A DNA stretch of 64,000 bases, taken from IMG/VR virus record IMGVR_UViG_3300032116_000035, positions 62,001-126,000 of that record; one strand, given 5' to 3'. The position numbers and the translations under genes were made by a program. Source of the DNA: a virus. This document shows, piece by piece, positions 1-8,482 of the stretch. The number at the start of each line of letters is the position of its first letter. Within the stretch, counting starts at the first letter, position 1. The notes beneath the pieces were generated by a model. That model was not told the origin of the DNA. It saw only the letters and a program-made list of their open reading frames with translations, and made no database searches.

Positions 1-2
1 TT

Positions 3-365
3 GATATTGTGATTGATGACGGCTCTCATGTAATGAATCATCAAATCACTACATTGAACAGTGTATTTACACACATCAAAGAGGGTGGTGTTTATATTTG
101 TGAAGACACTCACACAAGTTATTGGCCACAGCCATGGGGTGGTGTATTCCGTGGTGCTGGCACATTTACTGAACACTGTAAGCGTGTGACAGATATTGTG
201 AATCAACAACACTTTCAAGGCTCACCAATTTCTGATGAAGCACTTGCGGTGTATAACAATCTTTATTCTGTATCATTCTATAACAGCATGGTCGTGATGG
301 AAAAAGAACAACTGAAGACATTCGGCATTACAGACAACAAAGCAAATGTGGGGCGTGACCTATGA
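3..365 (+). CDS. O-methyltransferase, macrocin/MycE-like (C-terminal part)
   Basis: The frame is open at the left edge, so only the last 120 residues are visible. The IDDGSH motif at the start, then GGVYICED and HTSYWPQ, are typical of the metal-dependent class I SAM methyltransferases that methylate sugar hydroxyls (macrocin/mycinamicin O-methyltransferase and CmcI-like families). It overlaps the next gene by four bases, so it belongs to the sugar operon that continues to 5.2 kb. A role in methylating a glycan or nucleotide-linked sugar is inferred from this context. The substrate cannot be told from the sequence. Confidence 0.75.
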   Translation, partial: DIVIDDGSHVMNHQITTLNSVFTHIKEGGVYICEDTHTSYWPQPWGGVFRGAGTFTEHCKRVTDIVNQQHFQGSPISDEALAVYNNLYSVSFYNSMVVMEKEQLKTFGITDNKANVGRDL

Positions 366-1075
366 AGATAGCACTCTGTATCTCTGGCCAACCAAGAATG
401 TGGGAAAAAGGCTTTGAGTATCACAATCTAAACATTATCAAAAACAACGATGTAACTGTGTTTCTGCATTCGTGGGAAATGCCAGCAGAAGAAATGCAAA
501 ATATTTCAGAGAAATATAATGCACATAGTTTCATCACATCACCAAATCCCACAATTGATTTATCAAAATACACAAACACACCGCCACCATCACCAAACTG
601 GAAAGTTAAAGATGGTCGCATGTCAACATGGGCGCAGATGTTTGCAATTTACGAATGTATGCGTACAAAGCGTGAGTATGAAGAATATCACAACATGAAG
701 TTTGATTGGGTTGTTCGTTCACGGTTTGATTTTGCAATTAATGCTCGTATTCCTTTTGACACATTGAATCCGAACAAACTATACATTCCAAACTGTCGTA
801 TGTCACCTAATCGTGATTTTGGTAATGATCAGTTTGCGTTTTCATCCTCAGAAAACATGGACAAGTATTCATATGCATATCAACACTATGATGAATTCTA
901 CAATAATGGTGTGCAGTTCATGATGGAAGACTTTATGAGTGCCAACTGGAAACGATACGGTCTTGTTGGTGAAAATCTAGTATACTGTGATGTCAATCAT
1001 CCATTCTCACCTGGTGAGTATAATGGCACATGGCATTCACTGTTACGAAATGATATGGAAGAATGGTTGAAATGA
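362..1075 (+). CDS. Putative glycosyltransferase-like protein
   Basis: A 237-residue protein starting MKIALCISGQPRMW, an opening seen in a group of polysaccharide-associated proteins with a GT-A-like fold. A central WVVRSRFDF motif and a later NDQFAFSS segment fit nucleotide-sugar or acceptor binding in that group. It starts inside the stop of the methyltransferase and ends inside the start of the nucleotidyltransferase. Glycosyl transfer is inferred from the opening motif and the operon; I did not recognise the exact family. Confidence 0.5.
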   Translation: MKIALCISGQPRMWEKGFEYHNLNIIKNNDVTVFLHSWEMPAEEMQNISEKYNAHSFITSPNPTIDLSKYTNTPPPSPNWKVKDGRMSTWAQMFAIYECMRTKREYEEYHNMKFDWVVRSRFDFAINARIPFDTLNPNKLYIPNCRMSPNRDFGNDQFAFSSSENMDKYSYAYQHYDEFYNNGVQFMMEDFMSANWKRYGLVGENLVYCDVNHPFSPGEYNGTWHSLLRNDMEEWLK

Positions 1076-1794
1076 ATCTCATAATCTGTATGGCGGGATA
1101 TAACACCCGTTTTCATGATGTTGGCTTTGACATACCAAAATATCTTTTGCCTTGGAATGACAAGACAATCATATATGATATTTTGAAGAATCTTGGTTGG
1201 GTTACACAACTGATTCTTGTGGCCAATAAAAGAGACATTTATTTCAAAGATCAACTTGTTGAAGCAATCAAACCACTTGGTTGGAATGAAAGCAATATTC
1301 TATACATTGGTGACACAAAAGGCCAAGCACACACAGCAGCAATTGGTATTGAACAACTGAACAACAAATATTTACCAACGTTCGTACACAATGCAGATAC
1401 AATTATTAAAGGTCGTCGTATAGATTTTATTGCTGATGACTTAACCGCAAAGCATGATGCATATATTGATGTTTTTGTGGGCAACTCACCAAAGTATTCT
1501 TATGTTCGTGCATTTGAAAATACGGTAATTGAAATTGTAGAAAAGAAACAAATCTCACCGTATGCATCATCAGGCTTCTATGGTTTCCTGACGGGTCATC
1601 TTTATCTAGAATATTATAACAAGTTAGCCGAAAAAGATGGTGAATTATATATTGCAGATGTGATACAAAGTATGATACAATCTAATAAACAAGTATTCAT
1701 GAATCCTCTTGGTAGTAACCAAGAAACGATTGTTTTAGGCAGTCCTCAAGAATACGGAATTGAGATAGCAAGGCAAACATTAGGTGCAAAATGA
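1072..1794 (+). CDS. Sugar-1-phosphate nucleotidyltransferase-like protein
   Basis: The N-terminus MNLIICMAGYNTRF with KYLLPW shortly after is the NTP_transferase signature (GxGxR loop followed by a K-P-like motif), here with AGYNTRF replacing AGxGTRL. VHNADTII near residue 105 is the metal-binding aspartate strand. Length (240 residues) suits a monofunctional nucleotidyltransferase. The ATG at 1072 overlaps the upstream TGA as ATGA and is preferred over an in-frame ATG at 1063. Beside a sugar-phosphate cyclase and a kinase it could activate a cyclitol or heptose phosphate (inference). Confidence 0.7.
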   Translation: MNLIICMAGYNTRFHDVGFDIPKYLLPWNDKTIIYDILKNLGWVTQLILVANKRDIYFKDQLVEAIKPLGWNESNILYIGDTKGQAHTAAIGIEQLNNKYLPTFVHNADTIIKGRRIDFIADDLTAKHDAYIDVFVGNSPKYSYVRAFENTVIEIVEKKQISPYASSGFYGFLTGHLYLEYYNKLAEKDGELYIADVIQSMIQSNKQVFMNPLGSNQETIVLGSPQEYGIEIARQTLGAK

Positions 1795-2744
1795 AAACTA
1801 TATCATTGAAAGGTGGCTCACTCAGTAGAACTTACTGGCTACCAGATGAGAAGATCGTTCGTAAAGAAATTTCACGCATAGAAAATCGTGAATATGGTTT
1901 TATGCGTTGGTATTCTCAGTTAAAGAAATTACAAGAATACAATACACTATATCCTGGCTTGTTTCCTAAAGTTGTGAATGTAGATTCAAACAAAACAACT
2001 GCATGGTTTGATTTAGAATACCTTGAAGGTTTTCGTGACATCAAAAGCATTCTCAGCAAAGACATATTGAGTGAAGATCAAATCTTCAGAATGAGCCAAG
2101 CGGTTTGGAAAGGTTTGAATACTCTTCATTCAATTAAAAAAGAACCTATTCCTGGTGCGCCAAGACTTTATTTTGATGAAGAGATTGATCAGAAGATTGC
2201 TGATGCAATAAGTCTGCCATCATTCAAAGACTTCTTTTATCGTGGCACATATGGTTTCAACGGAGACCTTATTGTAGGTATTGGTGGTTATCTTCAAGTT
2301 TTGCAAGAATACTTTGCAGAATTGGAAAACGATGATGAGTGTAATATTCATGGTAATCCCACACTTGAAAACATCATGTATTCATTTGAAGAAGATCGTG
2401 TAGTTTTTATTGATACATATGATGAAAGTATGTGGAACACCAAGTATCTTGATTATGCACAAGTGCTTCAGTGTTCACGTAGTCACTATGGTTTCATCAA
2501 CGACCGTGATGTTCGTGTTATAGGAATTGATCTGTTCAATCCTCATGGCGGCACAGAACACTTTGACACGTTCAACAAACACTTTATCTCTGAGTTGCCA
2601 GAAGATAAAATGAAACTCATAGATATACTAGAAGCATCACAGTTCATTCGTATGCTACCATTTAAGTTGATTGCGGGTGATATCAACAAAGCCAAGTATT
2701 TTTATGTTCATGCATGTAAATTGTTTAGTAAGGCGATGAAATGA
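1791..2744 (+). CDS. Aminoglycoside/choline-kinase-like phosphotransferase
   Basis: A 317-residue protein of the APH/choline kinase fold: an N-terminal lobe with LEYLEGF hinge, and the catalytic-loop motif HGNPTLENIM followed by VVFIDTYDE. In most kinases of this fold the loop is HGD-x4-N, so the catalytic Asp position is Asn here while the metal-binding Asn and following Asp remain. It is four bases overlapped with genes on both sides. A role in phosphorylating a sugar or cyclitol is inferred from neighbours. It may be inactive or use an altered mechanism. Confidence 0.65.
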   Translation: MKTISLKGGSLSRTYWLPDEKIVRKEISRIENREYGFMRWYSQLKKLQEYNTLYPGLFPKVVNVDSNKTTAWFDLEYLEGFRDIKSILSKDILSEDQIFRMSQAVWKGLNTLHSIKKEPIPGAPRLYFDEEIDQKIADAISLPSFKDFFYRGTYGFNGDLIVGIGGYLQVLQEYFAELENDDECNIHGNPTLENIMYSFEEDRVVFIDTYDESMWNTKYLDYAQVLQCSRSHYGFINDRDVRVIGIDLFNPHGGTEHFDTFNKHFISELPEDKMKLIDILEASQFIRMLPFKLIAGDINKAKYFYVHACKLFSKAMK

Positions 2745-3877
2745 GTTTAGACTTTATGATGGATTATGACAAGTTCAAACGAACTTGGTCAGTTAAAACA
2801 GAACTACCAGTAGAATTCAAACTTACATACTCTGCTGACATCTTTAGCCCAAGCAATCAAGATATTGTAAACATCACGAATAGTGAGCGTAGAATTATCG
2901 TGATTGATTCTGAAGTACATGATTTATACAAAGATAGTATCGCAGCATATTTTGGTGCAGTCAAGTTGAGTTGTAAAATACTTTGCGTAGACTGCAAAGA
3001 AGAAAATAAGAATTGGAAAAATGTTGATCGTATTTTGGACTTTTTTGAACAATATGGAGTGTTACGCCGTGAACCTATTATCGCAATTGGCGGAGGTGTT
3101 CTGCTGGACATTGTTGGCTTTGCTTGTAGCATATACCGTCGTGGAATTCCCTACGTTAAAATTCCCACAACACTTCTTGCCATCGTTGACGCTTCTGTAG
3201 GCTCTAAAGTTGGAGTCAATCATCTAGGCAGACGCAATCGTATCGGTGCGTACTATCCACCACTTGCAACATACATTGATAAAAAGTTTATCAAGACGCA
3301 AAGTGAACGTGAGATTGTAAATGGCATTGCAGAAATATTCAAACTTGCAGTTATCAAATCACCAGAACTTTTTCATCTGCTAGAAGAGAATGCAGAGATA
3401 CTGATTGATGAAAAGTTTCAATATGGTGCGGTGCCAGTTCGTGTAATCAATCTTGCTATCACAGACATGATTGCAGAACTTGGACCGAATCTATGGGAAA
3501 AACGATTAGACCGTTGCGTAGATTTTGGTCACACATTCAGTCCTGTAATTGAGATGTCTAATATACCAGAGTTGTTGCATGGTGAAGCAGTAGCATTAGA
3601 TTGTTTGTATAGTTCGTGTATCTCATTCATTCGTGGCTACATTGACACAGTTCAATTGAAACGAATCTTTGGTGTTGCAAAAAGATTGAAACTGAAAACA
3701 TTTCATAAAGACTTTACCAATATGAAGTATTTGTTGGAGAGTCTACGTGATGCAACTAAACACCGTAACGGCAATCAATATGCACCACTGCCTATTGCAA
3801 TTGGTAACTATAAGATTGTGAATGATGTTACTGAAGATGAAATGAAACTTGCGATTGATGTTTTTGAGGAGATGTGA
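2741..3877 (+). CDS. Sugar-phosphate cyclase (2-epi-5-epi-valiolone synthase-like)
   Basis: A 378-residue member of the 3-dehydroquinate synthase superfamily. GGGVLLDIVGF is the NAD-binding glycine motif; the metal and substrate region reads IPTTLLAIVDASVGSK, GRRNRIGAYYPP, NGIAEIFKLAVIK and FGHTFSP. The RRNRIGAYYPP and YRRGIPY variants are those I associate with sedoheptulose-7-phosphate cyclases (EEVS) and not with true DHQ synthases, which carry a GKNxIGAFYQP form. The family converts sedoheptulose 7-phosphate to a C7 cyclitol with internal NAD redox chemistry. Kinase upstream and SDR downstream resemble a cyclitol pathway. Superfamily is certain; the EEVS subtype is likely. Confidence 0.8.
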   Translation: MSLDFMMDYDKFKRTWSVKTELPVEFKLTYSADIFSPSNQDIVNITNSERRIIVIDSEVHDLYKDSIAAYFGAVKLSCKILCVDCKEENKNWKNVDRILDFFEQYGVLRREPIIAIGGGVLLDIVGFACSIYRRGIPYVKIPTTLLAIVDASVGSKVGVNHLGRRNRIGAYYPPLATYIDKKFIKTQSEREIVNGIAEIFKLAVIKSPELFHLLEENAEILIDEKFQYGAVPVRVINLAITDMIAELGPNLWEKRLDRCVDFGHTFSPVIEMSNIPELLHGEAVALDCLYSSCISFIRGYIDTVQLKRIFGVAKRLKLKTFHKDFTNMKYLLESLRDATKHRNGNQYAPLPIAIGNYKIVNDVTEDEMKLAIDVFEEM

Positions 3878-4548
3878 TGCGTAAAGTTGCCGTGGTTACA
3901 GGATGTAGTTATGGCCTTGGCCATGATATTGCAGATAGGCTGATTGATGAAGGTTATTTCGTGTATGGTCTTTCACGCACAAAACCACCAGTAAAACTAT
4001 TTTCTGCACCGGATACATTTCAGTGGATAGAATGTGATATCTCAAAGTCAGATCAAGTTAAAGCCGCATTTGAAAGAATTGGCACATACATTGATGTGCT
4101 TGTAAACAATGCGGGTATATATGAGTGGGGGCGTTTCAAAAGTTATTTTACAGTTGAAAAGATAGATCAAATTATTGATTTGAACGTTAAAGGCACAATG
4201 TATGTGACACTGCAAGCACTCAAGTTAATGAACAAAGGTAGTAATATTATCTTCATTAACTCTGTAGCAGGTCTTAAAGAGATGGAATGGGAAGCAGTTT
4301 ACTCGGCATCTAAACATGCTATTACTGCATTTGCTGGTGCGTTGGGCTCTGAACTGCATACACAAATGAATGAGATTCGTGTGACAAGTATTCATCCTGG
4401 TGGTATCAAAACACCAATGCAAGATAAACATACTTCTAAAGATAAAATGTTAGATACAAAGGAAATTACTAACACAATAGTTCATGTATTGAATTCTAAA
4501 GCAACATACAAAACAATTAAATTATTTTCGGAGTTTGAATGGCACTGA
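3877..4548 (+). CDS. Short-chain dehydrogenase/reductase
   Basis: Classical SDR of 223 residues: cofactor motif TGCSYGLG near residue 8, NNAG near residue 75, catalytic serine in INSVAG, and Y-x3-K in YSASKH. The ATG at 3877 overlaps the upstream TGA; a GTG three bases earlier is less likely. As the gene directly after the cyclase it probably oxidises or reduces the keto group of the cyclised sugar (inference). Confidence 0.85.
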   Translation: MRKVAVVTGCSYGLGHDIADRLIDEGYFVYGLSRTKPPVKLFSAPDTFQWIECDISKSDQVKAAFERIGTYIDVLVNNAGIYEWGRFKSYFTVEKIDQIIDLNVKGTMYVTLQALKLMNKGSNIIFINSVAGLKEMEWEAVYSASKHAITAFAGALGSELHTQMNEIRVTSIHPGGIKTPMQDKHTSKDKMLDTKEITNTIVHVLNSKATYKTIKLFSEFEWH

Positions 4549-5246
4549 TACCTGATCGCAAACTTTTTATTGTAACTTCAGCACTCAACACAGACATGGG
4601 TGAAATTAAACGTGAAGAACGATTAGAACAAACTATAGACGGATTACAATTATTAAGAGAAAAAGTACCTGACGCTATTGTTTTATTCGTTGATGGTTCA
4701 CCACACAAAGTTGAAGAAGAAAAAATCAAAATCATTTCAGACTGTGTTGATTTTGTAGCCGACTTTTCCAGTGATGAAATGATTAGTACATTTGCAGTTA
4801 ATCATCGCAAAAGTGAGGCTGAAAGCACTTTATTGATGAAAACTCTTCTGCTTCTAAAACAAGAACCACATCTGGCCAAGATTATGTTGTCTGTAAATAG
4901 AGTCTTTAAATTGTCAGGTAGAACAGATTTGTTGAATTCTTTTGATATTCACGAACATGATCACTTTGGTAAATATGTGTTCAAGAAAAGAATACCAACA
5001 TGGTTAACCGACAGTCGTAAGGAGTTTGCAACAAATCTTCTTATTACCAGAATGTATTCTTTCTGTCCGTCTTTGATAGACAATTATCTAGAATCTTTAC
5101 GACAAATCATTACGGTAACAAATCAGACTAGAATTGACACGGAACATGCTCACTTTCTTGTGCTAAACAAAGAAATTCTAGTTGAATTGGATCAAATTCA
5201 TTGTCAAGGGACCGTGGCCACCACAAACACGCTAGAAGTTTACTAA
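4539..5246 (+). CDS. Protein of unknown function in sugar operon
   Basis: A 235-residue soluble protein overlapping the SDR by 10 bases. It begins with a hydrophobic strand (KLFIVTSAL) and has a second strand (IVLFVDGS), a layout suggestive of a Rossmann or GT-A nucleotide-binding fold, but no catalytic motif was recognised. Being last in the sugar operon, it may handle the same sugar. Confidence 0.55.
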   Translation: MALIPDRKLFIVTSALNTDMGEIKREERLEQTIDGLQLLREKVPDAIVLFVDGSPHKVEEEKIKIISDCVDFVADFSSDEMISTFAVNHRKSEAESTLLMKTLLLLKQEPHLAKIMLSVNRVFKLSGRTDLLNSFDIHEHDHFGKYVFKKRIPTWLTDSRKEFATNLLITRMYSFCPSLIDNYLESLRQIITVTNQTRIDTEHAHFLVLNKEILVELDQIHCQGTVATTNTLEVY

Positions 5247-5288
5247 ATACTAAATAACAGAAACAACTGCCGCAGAGGTAGAGGGATT

Positions 5289-7991
5289 ATGAAATTTAGA
5301 GATTTTCTACGTGAACAGAAAGAGAAACATGCCGTCCTAGCATTTGGTCGCATGAATCCGATTACAAACGGTCACGAAAAACTAGTCAATAAAGTCAAAG
5401 AGATCGCCGATAAAGTTGGCGGCTCACATCATATCGTTCTGTCACATTCACAGGACGCCAAGAAGAATCCCCTTACAGCAGATCAAAAAGTCAAACATGC
5501 CAAGAGAGCATTTTCTGGCACGAATTTCACAGCAGCATCTAAAGAAAAACCAACATTCTTTGACCATGCCGAAGCATTACACAAGAAGGGTGTAACACAT
5601 CTTCACATGGTTGGTGGTTCTGACCGCACAGAAGAATATCACAGACTGCTACACAAGTACAATGGCACACATGAAGGTGCCCGTTTCAACTTCAAAGAAA
5701 TCAAAGTACACTCAGCAGGTGAACGTGATCCTGATGCTGAAGGTGTAACTGGCATTTCTGCTTCTAAAATGCGTGAACACGCAAAGAGTGGCGATCTTGA
5801 TTCATTCAAGAAAGGCGCACCATCATCAATGTCTCATGCTCATGTCAAGCAAATGTTCAATGATGTACGTAAAGGTATGAGACTTCACGAAGAAATCATT
5901 CGTGAGGGTGTACACGACAAAGGTATTTTCAAAGCAGTATTTCTAGGTGGTGGTCCTGGTTCAGGCAAAGACTATGTGTTAAGCAAGACACTAGATGGTC
6001 ATGGTCTAACAGAAATCAATTCTGATAAAGCACTTGAGTATCTGATGGACAAAGAAAACCTTGATAAGAAGATGCCAGAGAATGAAGAATCACAACGTAA
6101 TGCTGTTCGTAAAAGAGCAAAGAACGTTACAGAATTGCGTCAACGTTTAGCACTTCATGGTCGTAATGGATTGATCATCAATGGTACTGGTGATGATCCA
6201 GAAAAGTATGCCAAGATCAAAGAGATGCTTGAGAAGTTAGGCTATGAAACATCCATGGTCATGGTCAATACAGCAGACGAAGTATCAAAAGAAAGAAACA
6301 TTGAACGTGGTCAACGTGGTGGTCGTACAGTGCCAGAAGACATTCGTAAAGAGAAATGGGAATCTGTACAAGCAGCACGACCAATGTTTGGTAAACTATT
6401 TCGTGACAACTATGTTGAGTTTGATAATTCAGAAGATTTGCGTACAGCAGCACCGGAAGTTGTAGAAGCAAAGACAAAAGAACTTGATGGCATTTTTAAA
6501 AACATGCAAAAGTTCGTCGGCAAGCCACCGAAGAATGATTTGGCAAAAGGTTGGATTGCTACAGAGTTGGGTAAGAAAGATACTGCACCGATTCGTACTG
6601 ATATGAAACCACATGCCGATGCTGGCACACATGAAGATATGTCCAAGATGGGTCTAGAGTATTATGGCTTTGGCCGTTATGGTAAAGACGGCAAAGTTAC
6701 ACATCGTTCAGTGCATGGTAGTTTAGTGCCGGTAGAGAAAATTGCAAAGACTGTTGAGACACATCAAAACAAAATGGCCAAGATGAATGAAGCAGTCACA
6801 GTATCAGTTACAGGTGATACAGTAGAAGAAGTCACACGCACACTTCGTTTGCTCAAGTCAGATGAAGAAGAGATGACAGAGGAAGAAGAAGTAAACACAA
6901 TGTCTGATGCTGGTGCTTACAATCTACTGACATTAGGTAGAGGTATGATTAAAGAAGATTTACGTAAGTGGTTTAGTAAAACTGATCCAGAAGGTGGCTG
7001 GAAGCGCATCAATAGCAAAGGTGAAGCAATTGGTCCTTGCGCCAGAGAACCAGGTGAAGCAAAACCAAAATGTATGTCAAACGAAAAGAGAGCATCACTA
7101 TCTAAGAAAGAACGTGCTGCTGCCGTGGCTTCAAAACGCCGCCATGATCCTAATCCAGAACGCAAGGGTGAGCCAATCAATGTTTCAAACTATGGCAAAG
7201 GTAAGATCAGTGAAGCGGCATATGAAGGTAACATTGGCATGATGGAAGTCATGAAGTTTCATCAGAAGGCTACACCAGAACAGAAGAAAAAATTCAAAGA
7301 ACATCTTGCGAACAAGAATCACAAAGAAGCATGGAAAATGATTCAACATGTTTCTGGCACAAAGTTAATTGGTAAACAGTTTGAAGAAACGCAAAAGAAA
7401 CAGAAGTTATTGACAGACAAGAACGGTAAGACAAGATTGTTTTACATTCGTGGTTCAGCAGCAAAAGAAGCACACCAAAAAAATGGCACAGTAGCAAAAG
7501 TTGGTAACAGATACGTTGTTAAATTAAAAGAGGACTTGCATGAAATACATTCACCTGATCATTCTGCGATTGAAGCACTTTATGGACAGAATAGTTCCAC
7601 CCCGTCAGCCCAACAACTCGGTAAGGTTAGAACCGGTACTGGAAGAAAAGAACGACCAGCCCTTGACAAACCCGTTGCCGAAGGAAGAAGAACCATCAGC
7701 CTTGCCACCATCAAAGAAAACTTCCAGAAGAAAGCCGAAGAAAGAGAAATAATTTCTGAGATTGACAGAGGCATTGAACCTGGTATTTCAATGGCAGGTG
7801 CTGGTGAATCTCCTGCTAGAGACATGGGTGAGAAGTTGAGTAAAAAGGGTAAAGCAACACAAGTTGTGCCTAAGAATATTAGTGAACTTACTGGTGATGA
7901 AACGACAGCATCAATTGGTGATCAAAAAGAAGATGAATTGAAGAAAAAAGGTATCTCACTTATAACATTTAAAAAGAGAAACTACGTATGA
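5289..7991 (+). CDS. Modular virion-type protein: nucleotidyltransferase, P-loop kinase and small modules
   Basis: A 900-residue protein. Residues 15-165 are a cytidylyltransferase-fold domain (GRMNPITNGH with TNGH at 26-29; closing motif ISASKMR near 156). Residues 215-400 are a P-loop kinase-like domain (GGPGSGKD at 221-228). Residues 560-640 carry a Cys/Lys/Arg-rich module (GWKRINSKG, then two cysteines), and 645-700 a helical module (GNIGMMEVMKFHQK). Modules are separated by L/I/M-x-E steps (LHEE 199, MNEA 499, ISEA 640, LHEI 750, ISEI 822), resembling T4 prohead protease sites. The N-terminus MKFRDFLRE resembles the short leader of neighbouring proteins. Enzyme folds are well supported; processing and packaging are inferred. 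Confidence 0.8.
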   Translation: MKFRDFLREQKEKHAVLAFGRMNPITNGHEKLVNKVKEIADKVGGSHHIVLSHSQDAKKNPLTADQKVKHAKRAFSGTNFTAASKEKPTFFDHAEALHKKGVTHLHMVGGSDRTEEYHRLLHKYNGTHEGARFNFKEIKVHSAGERDPDAEGVTGISASKMREHAKSGDLDSFKKGAPSSMSHAHVKQMFNDVRKGMRLHEEIIREGVHDKGIFKAVFLGGGPGSGKDYVLSKTLDGHGLTEINSDKALEYLMDKENLDKKMPENEESQRNAVRKRAKNVTELRQRLALHGRNGLIINGTGDDPEKYAKIKEMLEKLGYETSMVMVNTADEVSKERNIERGQRGGRTVPEDIRKEKWESVQAARPMFGKLFRDNYVEFDNSEDLRTAAPEVVEAKTKELDGIFKNMQKFVGKPPKNDLAKGWIATELGKKDTAPIRTDMKPHADAGTHEDMSKMGLEYYGFGRYGKDGKVTHRSVHGSLVPVEKIAKTVETHQNKMAKMNEAVTVSVTGDTVEEVTRTLRLLKSDEEEMTEEEEVNTMSDAGAYNLLTLGRGMIKEDLRKWFSKTDPEGGWKRINSKGEAIGPCAREPGEAKPKCMSNEKRASLSKKERAAAVASKRRHDPNPERKGEPINVSNYGKGKISEAAYEGNIGMMEVMKFHQKATPEQKKKFKEHLANKNHKEAWKMIQHVSGTKLIGKQFEETQKKQKLLTDKNGKTRLFYIRGSAAKEAHQKNGTVAKVGNRYVVKLKEDLHEIHSPDHSAIEALYGQNSSTPSAQQLGKVRTGTGRKERPALDKPVAEGRRTISLATIKENFQKKAEEREIISEIDRGIEPGISMAGAGESPARDMGEKLSKKGKATQVVPKNISELTGDETTASIGDQKEDELKKKGISLITFKKRNYV

Positions 7992-8482
7992 AATCATTCA
8001 AACAACTGATGGATGAAAGATGTTGGCCTGGATATAAACCAGCGCCGGGTAAAAAAGCATATGCAAAAGGCTCATGCGTAAGAGAAGAGAGAGAAGGTGG
8101 TGCTGGTGGTGCAGATAATCCTGTATTCACAAAGCCGAAGATGATGAAGTTAAAAAAAGAAGATTATGAAGCCGATGATGGTCCACTTACAGAAGAACAA
8201 TTAGAAGAAGTTGCAGCATGGCAGCGTAAAGAAGGTAAAAATCCAGAAGGTGGTTTGAATCAAAAAGGTGTTGAGTCATATCGTCGTGAAAATCCTGGTT
8301 CAAAATTACAAACTGCTGTGACAACGAAACCAAGTAAACTAAAAGCAGGTTCTAAGGCAGCAAATCGTCGTAAGTCATTTTGCGCCAGAATGGGTGGGAT
8401 GAAGCGTAGACTAACATCAGCAAAGACAGCACGTGATCCAGATTCACGTATTAATAAAGCATTGAGAAAGTGGAACTGCTAA
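7988..8482 (+). CDS. Basic phage virion-associated protein
   Basis: A 164-residue protein beginning MKSFKQLMDE, like the leader of the gene at 63.3 kb. The C-terminal 80 residues are very basic and contain GGLNQKGVESYRREN, RRKSFCARMGG and ARDPDSRINKALRKWNC, a conserved small domain I recognise from T4-like phage structural regions but cannot assign a function. It overlaps the modular protein upstream by four bases and is followed at once by a GTG-start structural gene. Confidence 0.6.
   Translation: MKSFKQLMDERCWPGYKPAPGKKAYAKGSCVREEREGGAGGADNPVFTKPKMMKLKKEDYEADDGPLTEEQLEEVAAWQRKEGKNPEGGLNQKGVESYRRENPGSKLQTAVTTKPSKLKAGSKAANRRKSFCARMGGMKRRLTSAKTARDPDSRINKALRKWNC

Noticed and set aside
2741-3877. 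Simple 3-dehydroquinate synthase for aromatic amino acids
   Set aside because: Active-site variants and the sugar-gene neighbours fit a sedoheptulose-phosphate cyclase better, though a search is needed to settle it.
7540-7752. A 70-codon plus-strand frame starting ATG at 7540
   Set aside because: It lies wholly inside the 900-residue gene in another frame, with Pro/Lys bias produced by that gene's codons.
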